Shown piece after piece: positions 29,351 through 38,190 of a stretch of DNA of 63,488 bases. Each line of letters starts with the position of its first letter. Within the stretch, counting starts at the first letter, position 1. Source of the stretch: Acidimicrobiales bacterium. Its GTDB lineage: Bacteria > Actinomycetota > Acidimicrobiia > Acidimicrobiales > SZUA-35. Under the pieces are notes generated by a model. It was not told the DNA's origin and searched no databases. It was given only the letters and a program-made list of their open reading frames with translations. Position numbers and translations under genes: made by a program. The stretch is taken from NCBI GenBank assembly GCA_020630195.1, contig JAHDBV010000017.1:2345-65832 (forward strand), given 5' to 3'.

Positions 29351-29356
29351 TAGGTT
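29351..29356 (+). promoter_or_regulatory. -10 box, probable leaderless start of deacetylase gene
   Basis: TAGGTT ends six bases before the ATG at 29363. No Shine-Dalgarno lies between. This spacing implies an mRNA beginning at or near the start codon. Confidence 0.4.
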
Positions 29357-29362
29357 GCGGAC

Positions 29363-30388
29363 ATGTCGAGCGGTCGTGTCGTGGTGGTCACCCATGCCGA
29401 CTGTGTCGCCCACGACCCCGGTCGTCACCATCCCGAGCGCCCGGCCCGGCTCGGCGCGGCGATGCGTGGTCTCGACGATCTCGAGCTCGGGGACGACCTC
29501 CGGGTGGTCGATGCGCCGTTGGTCGACACCGCCGACGTCGTGCGGGTCCATCCCGAACAGCTGCTGCGCGATCTCGATCTGCTGTGCGAGCGGGGTGGTG
29601 GTGCGATCGATCCCGACACCCACGTGAGCCCGGAGTCGGCCGCCGCGGCCCGACGTGCCGCCGGGGCCGGGCTCGCCGCCATCGACGAGCTGCGGGCCGA
29701 CCGTGCCGACGTGGCCTGGGCCATGGTCCGGCCACCCGGTCATCACGCCACCACCCGCACCCAGATGGGGTTCTGCCTGCTCAACAACGTGGCCGTCGCC
29801 GCCCGTTCGCTCGTCGCGGCGGGGGAGCGGGTCGCCATCGTCGACATCGACGCCCACCACGGCAACGGGACCGAGGAGATCTTCTGGCGGGATCCCGACG
29901 TGCTCTACGTCAGCCTCCACCAGTGGCCCTGGTACCCCTACACGGGCGAGGCCGCCGACGTCGGCGCCGACCGTGGGCGGGGCACCACCCTCAACGTGCC
30001 GATGCCGGCCGGGGCCGCAGGCCGCGCCTACCGCCAGGCGCTCGACGAGGTCGTCATCCCCGCACTGGAACGGCATCGGGCCGACTGGTTGCTCGTCTCG
30101 GCCGGGTTCGACGGCCATCGGGCGGATCCGATCACCGATCTCGGCCTGTCCGCTGCCGACTACGCCGACATCACCCGACGTCTGGCCGCCGCCATGCCGG
30201 CTCGTCGGACCGTGCTGTTCCTCGAGGGTGGGTACGACCTCGACGCCCTGCGGGCCTCGACCGCCTCGGTCACCTCGGCCCTCGTCGGTGCCGGTCACCG
30301 CCCCGAGCGGGCCACCGATGGTGACGCCGTCGACGACGTGCTCGACGGCGTCCGTGCCGCCCATCGCGACATCGAGTACCCGTCGTGA
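29363..30388 (+). CDS. Histone deacetylase family protein (acetoin-utilisation/HDAC-like)
   Basis: A 341-residue zinc hydrolase of the arginase/deacetylase fold. Key motifs are RPPGHHATTRTQMGFCLLNN, the metal site VAIVDIDAHHGNGTEEIFW and LLVSAGFDGHRADPITDLGL, plus FLEGGYDLDALRAS. Substrates of bacterial members include acetylated proteins, polyamines and small amides. It is divergent from the GNAT gene, an attractive acetylation/deacetylation pairing but not proof of a shared substrate. A CCA-adding enzyme gene follows after 16 bases. Confidence 0.88.
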   Translation: MSSGRVVVVTHADCVAHDPGRHHPERPARLGAAMRGLDDLELGDDLRVVDAPLVDTADVVRVHPEQLLRDLDLLCERGGGAIDPDTHVSPESAAAARRAAGAGLAAIDELRADRADVAWAMVRPPGHHATTRTQMGFCLLNNVAVAARSLVAAGERVAIVDIDAHHGNGTEEIFWRDPDVLYVSLHQWPWYPYTGEAADVGADRGRGTTLNVPMPAGAAGRAYRQALDEVVIPALERHRADWLLVSAGFDGHRADPITDLGLSAADYADITRRLAAAMPARRTVLFLEGGYDLDALRASTASVTSALVGAGHRPERATDGDAVDDVLDGVRAAHRDIEYPS

Positions 30389-30404
30389 CCCGGCGGGCCC
30401 GGCG

Positions 30405-31685
30405 TTGACCGTCGTCGACCCCGTCGAGGGGGCCGGCCCGATCCTGGAACGTCTCGCCCCGGTCGTCTCGGCCTTTGCCGGGTCGGGCTTCCGGTTCGCG
30501 CTCGTCGGGGGAGTGGTGCGGGATCTCGCGCTCGGCCTCGGCGACGACGTGCACGACGTCGACGTCACCACCGATGCCCGACCCGACGACATCAAACGTC
30601 TCGTCGCCCCGGTCGCCGACGCCGTGTGGACCCAGGGTGAACGGTTCGGCACGATCGGTATGCACCTCGGCGACGACTCCGTCGAGATCACGACGCACCG
30701 GGCGGAGGTCTACGACGAGACCTCCCGCAAACCGGTCGTCTCGTTCGGTGACGACCTCGGTGACGACCTCGCCCGGCGGGACTTCACCATCAACGCGATG
30801 GCCGTCGACGGCCACACCCGGACCCTCGTCGACCCCCATCACGGCCTCGCCGACCTCGTCGACCGACGACTCCGGACGCCGCTGTCGCCCGAGATCTCCT
30901 TCGACGACGACCCGCTGCGCATGCTGCGGGCGGCCCGGTTCCTCGCCCGCTTCGACCTCGCCGCCGATCCGGCACTCGTCGGGGCGATGACGGCGATGGC
31001 GGCCCGTCTCGGGATCGTCTCGGCCGAACGGATCCGGGACGAGCTCGACAAGCTCCTGACACTCGACACCCCCGGACCCGGGCTCGATCTGCTCGCCGAG
31101 ACCGGTCTCGCCGAACGGATCGACCCGTCGTGGACCCCGACGGCCCTCGCCGAGCCGGCGCTCCGCGAGCCGACGCCGCCGGTCCGGGTGCCCCGCCTCG
31201 ATCTGCGTCGCGCCCTGCTCGTCGAATGCTCCGACGATCCCGCCGCGGCACTGCGGGCGCTGCGCTGGCCCGGGGCCGACATCCGCCGGACCGAGCGGGC
31301 ACTCGTCTTCGCCGACGACCTCGTCACCGCCGGCGCCCACCCGTCGGATCGCTTCATCCGCTCCTCGATGCGCAGCCCCGGCCGGGAGGCGGTCGATCTC
31401 GCCGTCGATCTCGTCGACGCCCGGTTCGGCCCCGCCGCCACCGACACGTTCGTGACCCGACTCGAGGAGCTGCGCGAACTCGAGGAGCTGGATTCGCCCG
31501 CACCGCCGCTCGATGGTCGTGAGGTGATGGACCGGTTCGATCTCCGCGGCCCCGCCGTGGGGGAGGCGCTCGATCTGCTCGAGGAGCACCGGCTCGATCA
31601 CGGACCGCTCGATCACGCCGCGGCCATCGCGCTGTTGGAGGCCCGACGGACCGCGCGCTCAGACCCGCCGGGGGACGAGCGGTAA
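30405..31685 (+). CDS. CCA tRNA nucleotidyltransferase / poly(A) polymerase family (PcnA-like)
   Basis: A 426-residue nucleotidyltransferase. The catalytic core has FALVGGVVRDLALG, DVHDVDVTTDARPDD (DxD pair) and RRDFTINAMAVDGHTRTLVD. The RNA-binding helices read DDDPLRMLRAARFLARFDL. In mycobacteria PcnA is encoded beside the Rv3908-Rv3909 genes, as here, but on the other side of a divergent pair. No C-terminal HD-domain motif is visible. The only in-frame start near the 5' end is TTG at 30405, 16 bases after the deacetylase stop. The enzyme adds or repairs tRNA 3' CCA. Confidence 0.85.
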   Translation: MTVVDPVEGAGPILERLAPVVSAFAGSGFRFALVGGVVRDLALGLGDDVHDVDVTTDARPDDIKRLVAPVADAVWTQGERFGTIGMHLGDDSVEITTHRAEVYDETSRKPVVSFGDDLGDDLARRDFTINAMAVDGHTRTLVDPHHGLADLVDRRLRTPLSPEISFDDDPLRMLRAARFLARFDLAADPALVGAMTAMAARLGIVSAERIRDELDKLLTLDTPGPGLDLLAETGLAERIDPSWTPTALAEPALREPTPPVRVPRLDLRRALLVECSDDPAAALRALRWPGADIRRTERALVFADDLVTAGAHPSDRFIRSSMRSPGREAVDLAVDLVDARFGPAATDTFVTRLEELRELEELDSPAPPLDGREVMDRFDLRGPAVGEALDLLEEHRLDHGPLDHAAAIALLEARRTARSDPPGDER

Positions 31686-31688
31686 CCT
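31683..31688 (+). promoter_or_regulatory. -10 box before DUF5318 gene
   Basis: TAACCT overlaps the TAA stop of the CCA enzyme gene and ends eight bases before the ATG at 31697. It may give a leaderless or very short leader. Confidence 0.35.
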
Positions 31689-31696
31689 GGCCGGTC

Positions 31697-32086
31697 ATGG
31701 CCGTCGCCCCGTCGCCCACCGGTGTGGTCAGCTACCGGCTCGCCCGGGAACGTGTGGTGGACGACGTGCGGGCCGGCCGCCGGACCCGCCTCGACGTCTG
31801 CGACGCCAGCGCGGAGCTCCGTCGGGTGGTCGAGCACGGGGCCGCCCCGACCGGTGACACCTGCCCGATCTGTGAGGACGCCTCGCTCGTGCTCGTCACG
31901 TTCGCGTTCGGTCCCGGCCTGCCCAGCTCGGGCCGGGCCGTGATGGACACCGCGGATGTCACCCGTCTGCGCCAGCGTCAGCGCACGACGATCTGTTACG
32001 TCGTCGAGGTGTGTCCGGGGTGCTGGTGGAACCACCTGCGGGAGTCGTTCCCGTTCGGGCGACGTCGACTGGCGACCGGCTCGTGA
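31697..32086 (+). CDS. DUF5318 family protein
   Basis: A 129-residue protein with two Cys pairs, TCPICED and VCPGCWWNHL, likely a zinc ribbon-like fold. An N-terminal SYRLARERVVDDVRAGRRTR stretch precedes it. In Mycobacterium the DUF5318 gene (Rv0049) also lies directly upstream of ponA1. Its 3' end overlaps the PBP start (GTGA), so expression is coupled. Its function is unknown; constant association with the class A PBP suggests a role in cell-wall synthesis. Confidence 0.82.
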   Translation: MAVAPSPTGVVSYRLARERVVDDVRAGRRTRLDVCDASAELRRVVEHGAAPTGDTCPICEDASLVLVTFAFGPGLPSSGRAVMDTADVTRLRQRQRTTICYVVEVCPGCWWNHLRESFPFGRRRLATGS

Positions 32087-34515
32087 CCGAGACCGGACGT
32101 GGCCTGCTCCGCGGGCCCGGCCGGGTCCGCCGCTCCCGGTGGAACCCGTTCTGGCGATTCCGTCGGATCCTGTTCGCCCTCGGGGTGTTCGGCTTCGCCG
32201 TGCTCGCGGCCACGCTGACCGCGCTCAGCGGCATCCCGCTCGACGAGCTCGACGAGATCGAGGAGCTGGCCCAGACCAGCTACCTCTGCACCGCCGAGAT
32301 CGAGTCGGGGTGCGGCCCGGAGACGGCCACGGCCCAGTTCTCCGCCGGGGAGGACCGGGTGGTGCTCACCTTCGAGGACATGCCCGACGTGCTCGTCAAC
32401 GCGGTCGTCGCGGCCGAGGACCAGGACTTCTGGACCCACTACGGCGCCGACCCCCGTGGCATCGCCCGGGCCGCCTATCAGGACCTGTTCGGGTCGGGCG
32501 TGATCCAGGGCGGGTCGACGATCACCCAGCAGTACGTGAAGAACGCGTTCCTCACGCCGGAGAAGACCCTCGACCGCAAGATCCGCGAGATCGTCAAGGC
32601 GATCAAGCTCGAACGGGAGATCTCCAAGGAGGAGATCCTCGAGCGCTACCTCAACCGGATCTACTTCGGCCGCGGCGCCTACGGCATCCAGGCCGCCGCC
32701 CGGACCTACTTCGACAAGGACGTCGCCGAGCTCACCCTCGCCGACTCGGCCTACCTCGCCGGCCTCATCCGGGCCCCCGCCTCGGGTGACGTGGCGAACC
32801 ATCCCGACGAGGCCGAGCGGCGACGCCGGTCGGTGCTCGATCGGATGGCGGCCGACGGCTACATCACGCTCGCCGAGGCCGAGGCCGCCGCGACGGCCCC
32901 GTTCGACGTGGTCGACTCCCGCCGCCGGGAGGGCCTCGGAGAGGTCCGGGGTGCGGGCTACGGCACCGAGTACTTCGTCGAAGCGGTCCGCCAGCAACTC
33001 GTCGCCCTGGAGGATCTCGACGACGGGCAGCTCTACACCGGGGGCCTGCGGGTCTACACGACCCTCGATCACGACCTCCAGCTCGCCGCCTACGAGACCG
33101 TGACCGACGAGCTGAACCCGGCCGCCGGCGACCCGTCGGCCTCGATCGTCGCCGTCGACGACCAGGGCCGGGTCGTGGCGATGATGGCCGGCACCGACTT
33201 CTCCACCTCGCAGGTGAACCTCGCCCTGGGACGAGACGGCGGTGGTTCGGGGCGTCAGCCCGGTTCGTCGTTCAAGCCGATCGTGCTCGCCGAGTTCCTC
33301 GAGCAGGGCTTCTCGGCGCAGTCGTTGTTCGAGGCGACCTCGCCGATGACCTTCGAGGGTGCGAACGACGGCGCCGACTGGATCGTGCGGGGCGGCGGGA
33401 GCCCCGACGGCTACCGGGACACGCTCGACGCCCTTCGGGTCTCGTCGAACGTCGTGTACGCCCAGATGATGTTGCAGGTCGGTCCCCAGCAGGTGGTGGG
33501 CCTCGCCGATCGGCTCGGCATCGAGGCCGAACTGCCGCCCGTGAGTGCGCTCGTGCTCGGCTCGGGTGAGGTGTCGGTGCTCGACATGGCCACCGCGTAT
33601 TCGACGATCGCCGGGCGTGGTGTCCATCTGGAGCCGGTGTTGATCGAGCGCATCGAGGACGCCGACGGACGGGTGCTGTGCTGGTATCCGAGCAACGGCC
33701 GCTGCGCCGACGACGAGATCCGCCTCGGTGATCCCGTGCTCGACCCGGCGGTCGCCGGCCAGGTCGCCTACGCCATGCAGCAGGTGGTCGATGTCGGCAC
33801 GGGCGGTCGGGCCCGACTCGCGAACGCCCCGGCGGCCGGCAAGACCGGCACCACCCAGGACAACCGCGACGCCTGGTTCGTCGGGTTCACGTGCGACCTG
33901 ACCGCGGCGGTGTGGATGGGGCACGTCGGTGCGCCGGGCGCCCCGGTCCAGACGATGGACGACTTCCGTGGCGAGGAGGTCCAGGGCGGCGGTCTGCCGG
34001 CGACGATGTGGTCGCGTTTCGTGGAGCGGGCGACGGCGAACGCCGCACCGTGCACCGACCTCGCGATCGACACCGGCTTCGACGGGACCGTGCTGAACCG
34101 CAATCTGTCGACCACGACGCTCGGCCCCTGTGCGCCGGTGGAGCTCGCCGTGGCACCCGACGAGGAGGGTGTCGACCCGGAGGCGACGACCACGACCGAA
34201 CCGTGCGACCCGTGCTTCGTCGACCCCGACACCACGACGAGTTCGACCGACACGACGGTGGCGGGCGACGATCCCGGCACCGGTGCGGCCACGGCCGACC
34301 CGTGTCCGACCGGCACCCCCGGGCCCGACGAGTCGACGACGTCGACGAGTGAGACGACGACGACCACGGCGGGGGAGGCGACCACCACGGCCCCGCCGAC
34401 GACGGCGGAGACGACCACGACGGCGGCCCCCACCACCACGGCCGAGTCGACGACGACCACGGCCGAAGCCACCACGACCACCGCGGCGAGCACGTCGAGC
34501 TCCGCCGAACCCTGA
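32083..34515 (+). CDS. Bifunctional class A penicillin-binding protein (PonA-like)
   Basis: An 810-residue peptidoglycan synthase. A basic cytoplasmic N terminus and membrane helix (ILFALGVFGFAVLAATL) are followed by the GT51 glycosyltransferase domain: VVAAEDQDFWTHYGADPRG and IQGGSTITQQYVKNAFLTP. The transpeptidase domain has the active-site Ser in PGSSFKPIVLAEF, SSN in RVSSNVVYAQ and KTGTT. The last 110 or so residues are a Thr/Ser/Glu/Ala/Pro tail with several Cys (CDPCFVD). The GTG at 32083 overlaps the DUF5318 stop. It corresponds to ponA1 of mycobacteria by position. Confidence 0.95.
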   Translation: MTETGRGLLRGPGRVRRSRWNPFWRFRRILFALGVFGFAVLAATLTALSGIPLDELDEIEELAQTSYLCTAEIESGCGPETATAQFSAGEDRVVLTFEDMPDVLVNAVVAAEDQDFWTHYGADPRGIARAAYQDLFGSGVIQGGSTITQQYVKNAFLTPEKTLDRKIREIVKAIKLEREISKEEILERYLNRIYFGRGAYGIQAAARTYFDKDVAELTLADSAYLAGLIRAPASGDVANHPDEAERRRRSVLDRMAADGYITLAEAEAAATAPFDVVDSRRREGLGEVRGAGYGTEYFVEAVRQQLVALEDLDDGQLYTGGLRVYTTLDHDLQLAAYETVTDELNPAAGDPSASIVAVDDQGRVVAMMAGTDFSTSQVNLALGRDGGGSGRQPGSSFKPIVLAEFLEQGFSAQSLFEATSPMTFEGANDGADWIVRGGGSPDGYRDTLDALRVSSNVVYAQMMLQVGPQQVVGLADRLGIEAELPPVSALVLGSGEVSVLDMATAYSTIAGRGVHLEPVLIERIEDADGRVLCWYPSNGRCADDEIRLGDPVLDPAVAGQVAYAMQQVVDVGTGGRARLANAPAAGKTGTTQDNRDAWFVGFTCDLTAAVWMGHVGAPGAPVQTMDDFRGEEVQGGGLPATMWSRFVERATANAAPCTDLAIDTGFDGTVLNRNLSTTTLGPCAPVELAVAPDEEGVDPEATTTTEPCDPCFVDPDTTTSSTDTTVAGDDPGTGAATADPCPTGTPGPDESTTSTSETTTTTAGEATTTAPPTTAETTTTAAPTTTAESTTTTAEATTTTAASTSSSAEP

Positions 34516-34589
34516 CCGCGCGCGTCGTCGGTTCGCTGTCATCGCGGTCCTCTACGGTGTCGACAGGTCGCTTCGGCGCCGTCCGCCGC

Positions 34590-34595
34590 TAGCCT
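34590..34595 (+). promoter_or_regulatory. Predicted -10 of the rpsF operon and leader
   Basis: TAGCCT lies 79 bases before the rpsF start; no good -35 is visible. The leader has a small stem CCCGGT/ACCGGG (about 34648-34664). It might be the S6:S18 binding element known in rpsF leaders, but I cannot establish its characteristic bulge. Confidence 0.4.
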
Positions 34596-34674
34596 CGCCG
34601 GGTCACAACGGCCCTGCTCCCATCCAGAGGTGGGAGCCCCGGTCTCCAACCGGGACCAGAGGGAAGGACACGCA

Positions 34675-34998
34675 ATGCGTGCTTATGAACTGATGATCAT
34701 CTACACGGCCGACACCGATGAGTCGTCCGTGCAGACCTCGATCAACAAGCTCGGCGAGATGGCCACCGAAGCGGGTGGCTCGCTCGAGAAGATCGAGAAG
34801 TGGGGCGTGCGCAAGTTCGCCTACGAGATCAAGAAGAAGTCGGAAGGCTTCTACGTGGTCCTCGAGTTCGTGGCCCCCGGGCCGCTCTCCGAGATCGAGC
34901 GCTCGCTCCGCCTCGCGGACGAAGTGATCCGCCACAAGTTCATCCGGCTGCCGCTCAACGAGGCCCATCGTCGCGGCCTCGACGCAGCCACCGTCTGA
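34675..34998 (+). CDS. rpsF: 30S ribosomal protein S6
   Basis: A 107-residue protein with the S6 pattern RAYELMIIYTADTDESSVQT and WGVRKFAYEIKKKSEGFYVV, ending with VIRHKFIRLP. S6 binds S18 in the 30S platform. The ATG at 34675 is preceded by GGGAAGG; an in-frame upstream ATG at 34630 is rejected as part of the leader. It is the first gene of rpsF-ssb-rpsR-rplI. Confidence 0.97.
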   Translation: MRAYELMIIYTADTDESSVQTSINKLGEMATEAGGSLEKIEKWGVRKFAYEIKKKSEGFYVVLEFVAPGPLSEIERSLRLADEVIRHKFIRLPLNEAHRRGLDAATV

Positions 34999-35011
34999 TT
35001 GGAGTCGCCCC

Positions 35012-35476
35012 ATGGCGATCGACAACAACGTCACCGTGACCGGGAACTCCGGTCGTGAACCCGAGCTGCGCTTCACCCCGTCGGGCCAGGCCGTCGCCAA
35101 TTTCGGCGTCGCCGTGAGCCGTCGGTGGCAGAACCGTCAGACCCAGGAGTGGGAAGAAGCCACCTCCTGGTTCGACGTCACCTGCTGGGGCCAGCTCGCC
35201 GAGAACGTCGCCGAGACGGTTGGCCGGGGTACCCGGGTCACCGTGAGCGGTCGCCTCGATCAGCGCTCCTGGGAGACCCCCGAGGGCGACAAGCGATCGA
35301 AGGTCGAGATCGTCGCCGACGACGTCGCCGTCAGCCTCCGCTGGGCCACGGCGAACGTGAACAAGAACGAACGACGTGATGGTGGCGGTGGGGGAGGTGC
35401 CGGCGGCGGACGCTCGTTCGGCGGCTCGACCCCGTCCGCCCCGCCGGCATACAACCCAGATGAGGAGCCGTTCTGA
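35012..35476 (+). CDS. ssb: Single-stranded DNA-binding protein
   Basis: A 154-residue OB-fold protein: [39 protein letters not shown] and [21 protein letters not shown] Gly-rich linker leads to the acidic tip PDEEPF, which recruits partner proteins. It binds ssDNA at the fork. Its TGA overlaps the rpsR ATG. Confidence 0.97.
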   Translation: MAIDNNVTVTGNSGREPELRFTPSGQAVANFGVAVSRRWQNRQTQEWEEATSWFDVTCWGQLAENVAETVGRGTRVTVSGRLDQRSWETPEGDKRSKVEIVADDVAVSLRWATANVNKNERRDGGGGGGAGGGRSFGGSTPSAPPAYNPDEEPF

Positions 35477-35886
35477 TGGCCAAGAGCCGAGGTCGCAAGC
35501 GGGTCAAGCCCAAGGACAACGCCCGCCGCGCGAAGAAGAAGGTCAGCCCGCTGACCTCCGACAAGATCGAGTACGTCGACTACAAGGACACCGAGCTGCT
35601 CAAGCGGTTCATGTCCGACCGGGCCAAGATCCGTGCCCGTCGGGTGTCCGGCAACGACGTGCAGCAGCAGCGGGTCGTCGCCCGGGCCGTCAAGAACGCC
35701 CGGGAGATGGGTCTCCTGCCGTACACCAGCCGGGTCACCACCCAGCGCCGCAACCGGTCCGAGCGCGGCGATCGCCGTGGCGGCCGTGGCGAGGGTCGGA
35801 ACGAGGAGCGGGCGCCGGAGAACACCGACGCTCCCACCGAGGCTCCGGCTGAGACGCCCGAAGCCACCGTGGAGGCCGAAGCCTGA
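35476..35886 (+). CDS. rpsR: 30S ribosomal protein S18 with long C-terminal extension
   Basis: A 136-residue S18. The core has [40 protein letters not shown] and [20 protein letters not shown]. About 47 residues then follow beyond the usual end: a basic Arg/Gly stretch and an acidic Pro/Ala/Glu/Thr tail. S18 is normally 75-95 residues. No Cys pair for zinc is seen. It overlaps ssb and rplI by one base on each side. Confidence 0.94.
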   Translation: MAKSRGRKRVKPKDNARRAKKKVSPLTSDKIEYVDYKDTELLKRFMSDRAKIRARRVSGNDVQQQRVVARAVKNAREMGLLPYTSRVTTQRRNRSERGDRRGGRGEGRNEERAPENTDAPTEAPAETPEATVEAEA

Positions 35887-36332
35887 TGCAGATCGTGTTG
35901 CTCACCCGTATCGAAGGTGTGGGGAACCGTGGCGACATCGTCGAGGTGTCGGACGGCTACGCCCGCAACAATCTCATTCCGCAGGGCAAGGCCGAGCGGG
36001 CCACCGCCGGTGTCGCCGCCCAGGCCGAGCGCATGCGCCAGGCCTGGCAGGTGAAGAACACCGCCGAGCGCGAGGCCGCCGAGGAGATCGCCAAGCGTCT
36101 CGTCACGGCCCCGATCTCGATCACCGCCCGTGCATCCGGCGAAGGCAAGCTCTTCGGTTCGGTGTCGGCCGGCGACGTCGTCGACGCCGTCCAGGCCGCC
36201 ACCGGTGTGGAGCTCGATCGCAAGATGGTGTCGCTCGGCGACGGCATCAAGACGGTCGGCAGCCACATGGTGACCGTGCAGCCGCACCCCGAGGTGCAAT
36301 TCCCGATCAACGTCGAGGTGGCCTCCGCCTGA
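35886..36332 (+). CDS. rplI: 50S ribosomal protein L9
   Basis: A 148-residue two-domain protein. The N domain is [20 protein letters not shown] followed by GYARNNLIPQGKA. A long central helix contains RMRQAWQVKNTAEREAAEEI, and the C domain has GKLFGSVSAGDVVDAVQ. L9 binds 23S rRNA near L1 and affects frame maintenance. It ends the operon; a hairpin follows 28 bases later. Confidence 0.96.
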   Translation: MQIVLLTRIEGVGNRGDIVEVSDGYARNNLIPQGKAERATAGVAAQAERMRQAWQVKNTAEREAAEEIAKRLVTAPISITARASGEGKLFGSVSAGDVVDAVQAATGVELDRKMVSLGDGIKTVGSHMVTVQPHPEVQFPINVEVASA

Positions 36333-36360
36333 GTGTGGAGACCCCACAACGTTGGGAGTG

Positions 36361-36390
36361 GTTGACGGCGGGCGACAGCCCGTCGTCAAC
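36361..36390 (+). terminator. Hairpin after rplI
   Basis: A 13-bp stem (left arm GTTGACGGCGGGC, right arm GCCCGTCGTCAAC, with one G-T pair) closes on GACA. It is not followed by a T tract. It probably ends the rpsF-rplI transcript. Confidence 0.5.
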
Positions 36391-36444
36391 AGCGCGCCCG
36401 GGTTTTCCCCAGAGTCGTCCCCAGATCCACCCGGGTTCCCCAGG

Positions 36445-36453
36445 TTGTCCACA
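36445..36453 (+). promoter_or_regulatory. DnaA box upstream of dnaB
   Basis: TTGTCCACA is a perfect actinobacterial DnaA box, 41 bases before the dnaB ATG and inside the 161-base gap after rplI. DnaA may regulate dnaB transcription here. Confidence 0.5.
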
Positions 36454-36493
36454 ACGTTGTTGGTCTATTCGTCCCCAGGAGGCGTGAGCGAGG

Positions 36494-37906
36494 ATGAGCT
36501 CCATGGATGACGGTTCCCCACGACGTCCCATGCGGGTCCCCCCGCACAACTCCGACGCGGAAGAGGCCGTCCTCGGCGCGCTGATGCTCAGCCGGGAGGC
36601 GATGGCCGACGTCATCGAGATCCTCGAGCCCGACCACTTCTACACGCCCGCCCACGGCCACGTGTACGAGGCGATCCTGAGCCTCTACGGCGCCGGTCAG
36701 CCCGTCGACCCCGTCACGGTGGCCGAGGAGCTGACCCGAGCGGGTCTGCTGGAGGCCGTTGGTGGCGGATCGATCCTGCTCGACCTCCAGGCGGCCACGC
36801 CGGCGATCTCGAACGCCACCCACTACGCCAAGATCGTCGAGGACCACGCCCTTCTCCGGAAGCTGATCGTGGTGTCGAACGACATCGCCGAGATGGCCTA
36901 CGACAAGCCCGAAGACGTCGTGAAGGCCGTCGACGACGCCGAGTCACGCATGTTCGAGGTGGCCCAGCGCCGGGTCGCCAACTCCACCGCGGAGATCAAG
37001 GAACTCCTCGCCGCCAACCTCGACCGGCTCGAGATGTTGTACGACCGCGGCGAGTCGATGACGGGTGTGCCCACGGGGTACTACGACCTCGACGATCTCC
37101 TGTCGGGGATGCAGCCCGGCGCGTTCTACGTGGTCGGCGCCCGACCGGCGATGGGCAAGACGGCGTTCGCCCTCGGCATGTCGTCGAACGCGGCCATGCA
37201 GTCGAACAAGCCGGTGCTCGTGTTCTCCCTCGAGATGGGCCAGCTCGAGCTCTCACAGCGAATCCTGTGCTCGGATGCCCGCGTCGATGCCGGCAAGGTC
37301 AAGACCGGCAAGCTCGACGAGTCCGACTGGGCGAAGATCAACCACTCGGTCGGCCGCCTCGCCGACGCCCCGATCTTCATCGACGACAATCCGCAGACGA
37401 CCGTCATGGAGATCCGGGCCAAGGCCCGCCGGCTCCAGAGCAAGGTCGGTTCCCTCGGCATGGTCGTGGTCGACTACATCCAGCTCATGACGGGGCGATC
37501 CAACGCGGAGAGCCGCCAGGTCGAGGTTTCGGAGATCTCCCGAGGTCTCAAGATCCTCGCTCGTGAGCTCGAGTGCCCGGTGGTGGCGCTCGCTCAGCTC
37601 AACCGTGGGCTGGAGCAGCGCCAGGACAAGCGCCCGATGCTGTCGGATCTGCGTGAGTCCGGCGCCCTCGAGCAGGACGCGGATGTCGTGATGTTCCTCT
37701 ACCGGGACGAGATCTACGACACCGAGTCGGAGCACAAGGGTGTGGCCGAGGTGATCGTCGCCAAGCACCGAAACGGTCCGACGGCCACGGTCAAGCTCGC
37801 CTTCCTGGGTCAGTTCACGAGGTTCGAGAACATGGCCCGCTCGGCGCCCGCGAGTCCGGGTGGTGGAGCCGGGGGTGGCGGGGGAGCGCCTCGCGCCGAG
37901 TTCTGA
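36494..37906 (+). CDS. dnaB: Replicative DNA helicase
   Basis: A 470-residue RecA-fold hexameric helicase. The N-terminal domain has PPHNSDAEEAVLGALMLSRE. The helicase core has Walker A VVGARPAMGKTAFALGM, Walker B LGMVVVDYIQLMTGRS, and ARELECPVVALAQLNRGLEQ with DLRESGALEQDADVVMFLYR. It ends in a Gly-rich tail. No intein is present. AGGAGG lies just upstream of the ATG at 36494; an ATG three codons later is an alternative. The rplI-dnaB neighbourhood is conserved in actinobacteria. Confidence 0.97.
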   Translation: MSSMDDGSPRRPMRVPPHNSDAEEAVLGALMLSREAMADVIEILEPDHFYTPAHGHVYEAILSLYGAGQPVDPVTVAEELTRAGLLEAVGGGSILLDLQAATPAISNATHYAKIVEDHALLRKLIVVSNDIAEMAYDKPEDVVKAVDDAESRMFEVAQRRVANSTAEIKELLAANLDRLEMLYDRGESMTGVPTGYYDLDDLLSGMQPGAFYVVGARPAMGKTAFALGMSSNAAMQSNKPVLVFSLEMGQLELSQRILCSDARVDAGKVKTGKLDESDWAKINHSVGRLADAPIFIDDNPQTTVMEIRAKARRLQSKVGSLGMVVVDYIQLMTGRSNAESRQVEVSEISRGLKILARELECPVVALAQLNRGLEQRQDKRPMLSDLRESGALEQDADVVMFLYRDEIYDTESEHKGVAEVIVAKHRNGPTATVKLAFLGQFTRFENMARSAPASPGGGAGGGGGAPRAEF

Positions 37907-37909
37907 CGC

Positions 37910-38182
37910 TCAGTCGAACTGGACGAACACGGCCGGCGGAGCATCCGCAGGGCCGGTGGCCGGAGCCGCCTCCGACTGGAGCACCAGGCCGACGACCCCG
38001 AGGATCGTGGCGATCCCGAGCAGGCCGAGGAACACCAGACCGGTGGTCTTGGAGTGCTGGGGCACCGAGATCTCGATGGAATCGCGCTGGGGAGTGGCCG
38101 GCACGACCGTCGCCGCACGGCGGCGCCGACGGACCACGGTGGTGGTGGCCGCTCGGGTGCGCTGTTCGGTGGCGGTGCTCAT
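37910..38182 (-). CDS. Small single-pass membrane protein, unknown
   Basis: A 90-residue protein with a Thr/Arg-rich cytoplasmic lead (TTVVRRRRRAATVVPATPQR), one membrane helix (GLVFLGLLGIATILGVVGLV) and a short external Ala/Pro tail ending VFVQFD. I do not recognise a family. A CTCAAG-N15-GCCGAAA sequence lies just before it, with the -10 element ending eight bases from the ATG at 38182, so an mRNA with almost no leader is likely. The gene converges with dnaB, with three bases between the two stops. Confidence 0.6.
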   Translation of the reverse strand: MSTATEQRTRAATTTVVRRRRRAATVVPATPQRDSIEISVPQHSKTTGLVFLGLLGIATILGVVGLVLQSEAAPATGPADAPPAVFVQFD

Positions 38183-38190
38183 GCTTCTTC

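Noticed and set aside
29363..29364. Earlier ATG (29364) as start for the GNAT gene
   Set aside because: It would overlap the divergent deacetylase start and add a Pro/Arg/Thr-rich stretch without GNAT character; GTG 29262 is preferred.
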